Shown here: piece after piece, positions 51,510 to 58,178 of the stretch
How the letters are laid out: every line of letters begins with the position of its first letter
How positions within the stretch are numbered: the first letter of the stretch is position 1
Assembly (NCBI GenBank): GCA_001604185.1
Contig: LVAV01000100.1
Location: 1-60,925 of the forward strand
Length of the DNA stretch: 60,925 nucleotides
DNA from: Clostridiales bacterium Firm_16
Lineage (GTDB): Bacteria > Bacillota > Clostridia > Saccharofermentanales > Saccharofermentanaceae
Direction: 5' to 3'
Position numbers and translations under genes: made by a program
Notes under the pieces: generated by a model
What the model was told of the DNA's origin: nothing
The model's database searches: none
What the model saw: the letters and a program-made list of their open reading frames with translations, nothing else

Positions 51510-54218
51510 ATGAGAGAAAGATTGCATGCCTGGGCGGGCCTGCTTCTGGCGTCCGCTATCGCGTTACCTACACTGTCGCAGCCACTGGCCATTCTTCGCG
51601 CAGAAGAACTCTTTGCAGATGAGATCTCTATCGACGAGAAGAATTTCCCGGATCCCGAGTTCCGTTCGCTGCTCCTGACCGATTACGATCTGAATCGCAA
51701 CAAGAAACTCAGCGCATCAGAAATCAATAACATCCGAGAAATAAACCTTCAAGGAAAGGGGATCACGACCCTCAAAGGCATCGAATATCTGACGAACCTG
51801 ACAAAATTGGATTGCGAAAACAATGCTCTTACAGAACTGGATCTGAGCAAGAACATACTTCTTGAAACTCTGGAGTGTTCCATTAATAAAATCTCGAAGC
51901 TGGATATAAGTAAATGTGTGGGAATGAAGAATTTCTACTGTGATCAGAATTATCTTCAGAAACTGGATCTTTCCAATATGCCGAAATTGCGGCAATTCAG
52001 TTGTTCCTTCAACGATCTTTCTGAACTGGATCTTTCTAAGAATGAAATGCTGATTGATTTAATCTGCGGTTCTTACGATTACTACCATTCTGGTTCGGAA
52101 AGAGTGGATGGAGACACATCAGTCAACAACCATATCTCCAACCTGGTCTTAGGCAATAAACCATATCTGCTCGACATTAGTTGCGAAGGAAACAAACTGA
52201 AAGATGTTGATTTCAGTGGCTGCTCAATCATCGAGTCGATCTCCTGTGATGATAACGATTTGACCAGCCTTAACCTTACCGGCTTTCCTTTCCTCCAATA
52301 TCTCTTCTGTAACAGAAATAACCTCACTCAACTGGAATTGCCCGAAAGTGCAGCACTCACACTTGTGTATTGTGAAGAAAACGATCTCAAATCTATGAAA
52401 GTCAGCAACTGTCCGAACCTGGAGGTGTTAGATCTCTACGATAACCAGATTACTGATATGAATTTTGGTAAGGGATTGGATAGCCTGCAGTCTGTCGCTC
52501 TGACTATGAATGATCTGACCCAGATCGATATCAGTATGCTCCCTGCTCTCGAAACATTAAATATAGAGGAAAATAAGCTCACCGAAGTGGACATTTCCGG
52601 TCTGATGAATATCAGCGAGCTGTATTGTAATAGCAATCCAATAAAGAAACTGGATGTTTCCGGTAGTAAGAGTCTGACAGATCTGTACTGCATGCAATGT
52701 GGCCTTGAGGAACTGAAGCTTTCCGGAAACGACAATTTGAACACCATCTATTGTTCAAATAATAATCTCAAGAAGCTTGATATACATGATTGCCTGAATC
52801 TCGTGATCCTTGATGCAGATTCTAATAAGCTGAGCACCCTCGATATTTCCAGAAATATAAAGCTGGAAGGACTTCAGTTGGGGTGGAATGAGTTTACGAG
52901 TATTACGATCGGAAAGAATGTAAGATTGAAGGGTTTGGACCTTACAAGCAATAAACTGACGGAAATCGATGTTCATGAATGTCCCAACCTTCGCAGCTTG
53001 TGTGCAGGTGCAAACCAACTCACCACTCTAACGCTTCCGGATCGCGACGCAATGCTGGAGCAACTCACTATTCAAGATAACAAGATGAAGGAATTAGACC
53101 TTTCCGCTTGTCCCAATCTAAAAGTGCTGAATGTACAAAACAATGATTTCTCCAAGCTGGATGTGACAAAAAATCCTCTGCTGGAAGACCTGATCACCGA
53201 TGGAAATCCTTTCAAAGAACTGGATATCACGCGCTGTATGACAATCAAGGAGCGCCTGGAGAAGTACGGTGTGACGCTGAGTGATAACGAAGACTGTTAC
53301 ATCGGCATTATTCACTATGAAGATGGTTCAGATGAATTCTTCTTCTCCGTTAATGTCGGCGTAGATCTCAAGGGCTACGATCTTCCGACCACGGATCCGA
53401 CTCCGACACCTGAGCCGGATCCAACCCCTGACCCGGATCCGACACCGACTCCGCCGGCAGAAGACCCGACTTTCGAAGATTTTGTCGAGCGCCTCTACAC
53501 TGTGGCCCTCGGTCGTGCCTCCGAACCGGAAGGTAAGGAGTTCTGGATCAAGCAGGTTGTGGAAGAAGGCAAGACCGGTGCCGACTGCGCACGATTCTTC
53601 CTCCTGGACGCACCTGAATTCATGGATAGAAAACTTTCGACAGAAGATTTCGTAGAGACCCTTTATAAGACCTTCTTCGACCGCGAATCCGACGCAGAAG
53701 GAAAGAAGGGCTGGGTAGATGCCATCTCTTCTGGCAGAAAGACTCGCGCCGAGGTAGTGAACGATTTCATTGAGTCTACCGAATGGTGTGATGTCTGTGC
53801 CACCTATGGCGTCAAGTCCGGTGCGAAGTACCATAAGGCAACCAAAGCTTCGAAGAATGCCATTAACTTCGCCACTCGTCTGTACACATGCTGTCTCAAG
53901 CGTGATGCAGAGGAAGGCGGACTGCAGTACTGGTCCCTGGCTCTGACGAACCAAGAGAAGACCGGCGCCGAAGCGGCCCAGTTCTTCTTCGAGAGCGATG
54001 AGTTCATCGGATTTAAGACCACAGCTAATGAATACCTCACAAGATTGTATACAACCTTTATGGACAGAGAGCCCGCAGAAAGCGAAGTCAATTACTGGCT
54101 CGGTGAGATCGCAGACGGCCGCCAGACCCGCCACAGCATCCTCGCTTTCTTTGCCCAGTCCGAAGAATTCACCGGCATCTGCAAGGAGTACGGCATCGAC
54201 CGCGGCGAGATCGCTTGA
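51510..54218 (+). CDS. Secreted LRR/DUF4214 protein 7 (no FN3 domain)
   Basis: A 902-residue exported protein: signal peptide about 1-31, degenerate EF-hand-like segment DYDLNRNKKLSASE near 58-71, LRR array about 80-590, the same cap as gene 6 (ERLEKYGVTLSDNEDCY...SVNVGVDLKGY), a longer Pro/Thr/Asp linker (repeats of DPTPTP and DPTPDP) and DUF4214 from residue 655. The LRR repeats are less regular than in other members. GAAGGAG upstream supports the ATG. It has its own TTGCAT/TAAGAT promoter and follows a terminator, so it is a separate transcription unit. Confidence 0.9.
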   Translation: MRERLHAWAGLLLASAIALPTLSQPLAILRAEELFADEISIDEKNFPDPEFRSLLLTDYDLNRNKKLSASEINNIREINLQGKGITTLKGIEYLTNLTKLDCENNALTELDLSKNILLETLECSINKISKLDISKCVGMKNFYCDQNYLQKLDLSNMPKLRQFSCSFNDLSELDLSKNEMLIDLICGSYDYYHSGSERVDGDTSVNNHISNLVLGNKPYLLDISCEGNKLKDVDFSGCSIIESISCDDNDLTSLNLTGFPFLQYLFCNRNNLTQLELPESAALTLVYCEENDLKSMKVSNCPNLEVLDLYDNQITDMNFGKGLDSLQSVALTMNDLTQIDISMLPALETLNIEENKLTEVDISGLMNISELYCNSNPIKKLDVSGSKSLTDLYCMQCGLEELKLSGNDNLNTIYCSNNNLKKLDIHDCLNLVILDADSNKLSTLDISRNIKLEGLQLGWNEFTSITIGKNVRLKGLDLTSNKLTEIDVHECPNLRSLCAGANQLTTLTLPDRDAMLEQLTIQDNKMKELDLSACPNLKVLNVQNNDFSKLDVTKNPLLEDLITDGNPFKELDITRCMTIKERLEKYGVTLSDNEDCYIGIIHYEDGSDEFFFSVNVGVDLKGYDLPTTDPTPTPEPDPTPDPDPTPTPPAEDPTFEDFVERLYTVALGRASEPEGKEFWIKQVVEEGKTGADCARFFLLDAPEFMDRKLSTEDFVETLYKTFFDRESDAEGKKGWVDAISSGRKTRAEVVNDFIESTEWCDVCATYGVKSGAKYHKATKASKNAINFATRLYTCCLKRDAEEGGLQYWSLALTNQEKTGAEAAQFFFESDEFIGFKTTANEYLTRLYTTFMDREPAESEVNYWLGEIADGRQTRHSILAFFAQSEEFTGICKEYGIDRGEIA

Positions 54219-54296
54219 CCCGCGCTCCCAGGCCTTCGAGCCAACTGCTCCCGCTCACGGCGCCCCGCCGGGCGCGTTGCGCAAAGTCACTAACAT

Positions 54297-54349
54297 TTTA
54301 GTCACATAAGACAGAACTCCTTGCTTTCCGATAGTCACTTGCTTAAGAT
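54297..54349 (+). promoter_or_regulatory. Promoter and upstream box of LRR gene 8
   Basis: TTTAGTCAC (54297-54305) precedes TTGCTT (54321-54326), a 17-bp spacer and TAAGAT (54344-54349). Confidence 0.75.
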
Positions 54350-54390
54350 AGAGAACAAGACTAAGAAGAGGAAATACTAGGAGGATTATT

Positions 54391-57300
54391 ATGAAACTAC
54401 GTAAAATCGGCTCCGGGATCGTGAGCCTTACTATGGTTGCGTCTTTGTCCGGAGGAATGGCTACCCAGGCCGTTTGGGCGGATAACGCAGAGAAGGGAGA
54501 CAATGACCCGGCTGCGGCGATCGCCATTGACGCGGCTCACTTTCCGGATGAGAAATTTCGGGAAGACGTGAAGCAGTTTGACCTGGATGAGAATGGCGTC
54601 TTGTCAGAGGCCGAACGAGCTGAAGTAGATTGGGTACATGTATCGGAGCTGGGGGTTCGTTCCCTCAAGGGAATCGAGTATTTTCCGAATATGCGGCAAC
54701 TATACTGCTCGGTCAATGAAATCGAAGAACTGGATGTCAGCAAGAACCCGGAACTCCAGACTTTGGACTGCGATAGTAACAAACTGACCAAGTTAGATAT
54801 CAGCCATAACCCGAAACTTACGGATCTGAGTTGTTCATACAATAAGATCCAGGCTCTGGATTGTTCGAAGAATACGAACCTGGAACAACTGAGTTGTAAT
54901 GGCGTGTTGAATGAAGAAGACGAAAAAAGCAAAGGAACCCTTACTTCTCTTAACGTCAAAGGCTGTACCAGATTGAACAACCTTGCTGTCTGTGACAACA
55001 AACTGACCTCGTTGGATCTCAGTACCAATTCACGTCTCATCTCCCTTTTCTGTATGAATAACCAGCTGACGGAACTGGACGTGAGTCACATGGCATCTTT
55101 ATCTCAACTGGGCTGCGGAGACAATAACCTGACCACTCTGGATGTCAGCAACAATAAGAATCTGGGATATCTGGAATTCGCCGGAAATAATATCTCATCG
55201 ATCGATCTGAGCAATAACCAGTTTCTGCGGGAACTCCGATGCTCTTCCAACAGTTTGACGTCTCTGGATCTTTCGAAAGCGTGTGACCTGTATGCACTGG
55301 AAGCCCACGACAATAAACTGGAGTCTCTGGATATCAGTAACACGATTATCGCAGATTATTATAAAGAGTCAGAGCGGCAGGACAAGGGTACCTACTACTA
55401 TTTCTATTGCGAATACCAGGACGAGGAAGAATGGGATGAATCATTCTGTCTGCTGTCTTTCGATAAGAATGTCAAGCTCAATACCAAGCGTTCAGACGAA
55501 ATCGTCTGCAAGATCGATGAGAAGACCTTCCCCGATATGGCTTTCCGCCTTTTCGTCTCCCAGAAGTACGATCTGAATCACGACAAACAACTGTCCAAGA
55601 GTGAGATTTCCAAGGTAAGGACTCTTGTCATCGGCGATGAAGAAGGTGACCGTTCAGAAGGAATTCAGAGTCTCCAAGGTATTGAGAACTTCTCTTACAT
55701 GTGGAGGCTGACGATCTTCGGAACCCAGATCGAAAGCCTTACGCTTCCTAAGATGGATTCACTGACAGAATTTGTCTACAACGGCGCAAGTCTTGATGAA
55801 GAAAGAGGATCGCTGAAGAAACTGGATCTGAGTCAGTGTCCGAACCTGTCCACTTTGGATATCTATCATGCCGGACTGACAAGCGTCGCCTTGCCAAAGA
55901 CCGGATCGCTGAGATCACTGTATTTTGAAAATCTTGCACTCAAGTCATTGGATCTCTCTGCCCATACCAACCTTCGTGATGTCAGCATTGTATATTGCGA
56001 TGTATGCAGAGAAGTGAAGTTTGGAAAGAATGAGAACCTTGAGAATGTGAGCCTGAATGAGTCCGCAGTCAGCAAACTGGATGTAAGTCAGTGCCCGAAT
56101 TTGACCAACCTGGATTGCTACGAGACGCCTATCAAGAGCCTGGATATAAGTTCGAATACGAACCTGGAAGGCCTGAACCTGAATTATGCGGGAATCACCG
56201 GTCTTGATACAAGTAAGAATTCCAAGCTTGAATCTCTTTCATGCGGAGGAACCGCCATCAAAGAACTTGACCTGAGCAACAACTCTCATCTCAGGATACT
56301 GGAAGTATCTCTTACTTCACTCACGAAGCTTGATCTGTCGGGATGCCCGGAAATGGAAAATTTGCACTGTGAGGACCTTGCGCTGAAAGAACTTGACCTG
56401 AGTAAGAATCCGAAGATGATGGCATTAAACTGCGCAAAGACTAAGATCAGTAAACTGGACTGCTCTCCTTGCCCGTATCTGGAGGAGCTCGAATGCAACG
56501 ACAATCCGAACCTGGTGGAACTGAACATTAGTAAAAACCAGCTCAGAAGTCTGGATTGCTGTGAAACCTCTCTGGAGACCTTGGATCTGTCGAACCAGAA
56601 TCTTCAGTACCTGGCCTGCGGCGGAACCAAGATCAAGGATCTGGATCTGAGCAAGCAGACAAATCTGGCGGGTCTGGTTCTTTACGGAATGGGCCTGACA
56701 CAGCTGGATCTGAAAGATTTCCCGGAACTCGTGGCCCTGGACCTTCACGACAATCTCCTTTCCAAGCTTGACCTGAATAAGAACCTGGAAATGATGTATA
56801 TCGATCTGCGTTTCAATATGTTCGACAGAAAACCGAAATATAAATGTTGGGGCGATGAATTCTTTGAGCCTCAGAAATATGTTCCACAGGTCAAAGGCCT
56901 CAAGCTTGATTCCCGCGACGATAAGTCCGTAACTATCTCCTGGAACGAAGTCGTCGGTGCCGATGCCTACGAGGTCCTCCGTAGCGAGAAAGACGATACC
57001 AATTTCGGAAGCATTGGGACCCTTGCAGGTCTTACTTTCAAGGACGAGACCGCCGAGGCCGGCAAGGAATATTACTACTCTATCCGCGCCTACAAAGATC
57101 TCGAAACGGAATACAAACTCGGTTTCTGGTACGGTGAACCCAGTGACAAGCTGAAGGTCGAAGCCGCCACCGTTACTCCGCCGCCGTCTGAGGATCCGAC
57201 ATTCGAGGATTTCGTCGAGCGCCTCTACACCGTGGCCCTCGGCCGTGAATCCGATGCGGAAGGTAAGGCCTTCTGGGTCAAGCAGGTCGTCGAAGAAGGA

Positions 57301-57948
57301 AAGACCGGTGCCGACTGCGCACGTTTCTTCCTCCTGGATGCTCCTGAGTTTATGAACAGAAACCTTTCCACCGAAGATTTCGTTGAGACTCTCTACAAGA
57401 CCTTCTTCGATCGTGAATCCGATGCAGAAGGTAAGAAGGGCTGGGTAGATGCGATCTCCTCCGGCGCGAAGACTCGTGCCGAGGTCGTCAATGATTTCAT
57501 TGAGTCTACCGAATGGTGTGACGTCTGCGCTACCTATGGAGTCAAGTCCGGTGCGCAGTACCACAAGGCAACTAAGGCATCCAAGAATGCCATCAACTTC
57601 GCAACCCGCCTGTACACCTGCTGCCTCAAGCGTGATGCAGAAGACGGTGGACTGAAGTACTGGTCCCTGGCGCTGACGAACCTGGAGCAGACCGGTGCCT
57701 CTGCAGCCCAGTTCTTCTTCGAGAGCGATGAGTTTAAGGGCTTCAATACCACAGATAAGGAATATCTCCTCAGACTGTACACGACCTTCATGGATCGTGA
57801 ACCGGCAGACAGTGAAGTCAACTACTGGCTCGGTGAGATCGCAGGTGGAAGACAGGATCGCCACAGCATCCTTGCCTTCTTCGCTCAGTCCGAAGAATTC
57901 ACCGGCATCTGCAAGCAGTACGGCATCGACCGTGGCACCATCGCCTGA
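54391..57948 (+). CDS. Secreted LRR/FN3-like/DUF4214 protein 8
   Basis: An 1185-residue exported protein, the longest complete family member. Signal peptide about 1-30; first EF-hand-like DLDENGVLSEAE at 64-75; first LRR array about 80-320; a Tyr/Glu/Asp-rich spacer (about 320-370); second EF-hand-like segment near 393 (DLNHDKQLSKSE); second LRR array to about 825; FN3-like domain about 835-925; short PPPSEDP linker; DUF4214 from residue 938. Gene 9 shares the signal peptide nearly residue for residue and the same two-module plan, as does gene 1. AGGAGG is well placed before the ATG. Tail GIDRGTIA. Confidence 0.9.
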   Translation: MKLRKIGSGIVSLTMVASLSGGMATQAVWADNAEKGDNDPAAAIAIDAAHFPDEKFREDVKQFDLDENGVLSEAERAEVDWVHVSELGVRSLKGIEYFPNMRQLYCSVNEIEELDVSKNPELQTLDCDSNKLTKLDISHNPKLTDLSCSYNKIQALDCSKNTNLEQLSCNGVLNEEDEKSKGTLTSLNVKGCTRLNNLAVCDNKLTSLDLSTNSRLISLFCMNNQLTELDVSHMASLSQLGCGDNNLTTLDVSNNKNLGYLEFAGNNISSIDLSNNQFLRELRCSSNSLTSLDLSKACDLYALEAHDNKLESLDISNTIIADYYKESERQDKGTYYYFYCEYQDEEEWDESFCLLSFDKNVKLNTKRSDEIVCKIDEKTFPDMAFRLFVSQKYDLNHDKQLSKSEISKVRTLVIGDEEGDRSEGIQSLQGIENFSYMWRLTIFGTQIESLTLPKMDSLTEFVYNGASLDEERGSLKKLDLSQCPNLSTLDIYHAGLTSVALPKTGSLRSLYFENLALKSLDLSAHTNLRDVSIVYCDVCREVKFGKNENLENVSLNESAVSKLDVSQCPNLTNLDCYETPIKSLDISSNTNLEGLNLNYAGITGLDTSKNSKLESLSCGGTAIKELDLSNNSHLRILEVSLTSLTKLDLSGCPEMENLHCEDLALKELDLSKNPKMMALNCAKTKISKLDCSPCPYLEELECNDNPNLVELNISKNQLRSLDCCETSLETLDLSNQNLQYLACGGTKIKDLDLSKQTNLAGLVLYGMGLTQLDLKDFPELVALDLHDNLLSKLDLNKNLEMMYIDLRFNMFDRKPKYKCWGDEFFEPQKYVPQVKGLKLDSRDDKSVTISWNEVVGADAYEVLRSEKDDTNFGSIGTLAGLTFKDETAEAGKEYYYSIRAYKDLETEYKLGFWYGEPSDKLKVEAATVTPPPSEDPTFEDFVERLYTVALGRESDAEGKAFWVKQVVEEGKTGADCARFFLLDAPEFMNRNLSTEDFVETLYKTFFDRESDAEGKKGWVDAISSGAKTRAEVVNDFIESTEWCDVCATYGVKSGAQYHKATKASKNAINFATRLYTCCLKRDAEDGGLKYWSLALTNLEQTGASAAQFFFESDEFKGFNTTDKEYLLRLYTTFMDREPADSEVNYWLGEIAGGRQDRHSILAFFAQSEEFTGICKQYGIDRGTIA

Positions 57949-57983
57949 ATCGCCCGCCCTCAAACAAGATATAAACACGAACA

Positions 57984-58024
57984 GACGCCTAGATCGGGAA
58001 TCCCGGTTTAGGCGCCTTTTTCGT
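57984..58024 (+). terminator. Terminator after LRR gene 8
   Basis: ACGCCTA-GAT-CGGGAATCCCG-GTT-TAGGCGCC followed by TTTTTCGTT; near copy of the terminator at 51314-51352. Confidence 0.88.
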
Positions 58025-58082
58025 TGCATTCGAGAGAAGAATAGAACGCCCTCGGTGTCCCCACCCCAAACGAAACTAACAG

Positions 58083-58135
58083 TTTAGTCACAAAAGTCAA
58101 AATTCCTTGCATTCCCATAGTTGCTTGCATAAGAT
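58083..58135 (+). promoter_or_regulatory. Promoter and upstream box of LRR gene 9
   Basis: TTTAGTCAC (58083-58091) and AAGTCA (58094-58099), then TTGCAT (58107-58112), a 17-bp spacer and TAAGAT (58130-58135). Same arrangement as at 34704-34756. Confidence 0.78.
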
Positions 58136-58178
58136 GAAAAATAGGACTTGAAGAGGAATAGATATTAGGAGGTTGCTT

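Noticed and set aside
54259..54277. Terminator after LRR gene 7
   Set aside because: GCGCCC and GGGCGC can pair, but there is no T-run, so it cannot be called with confidence.
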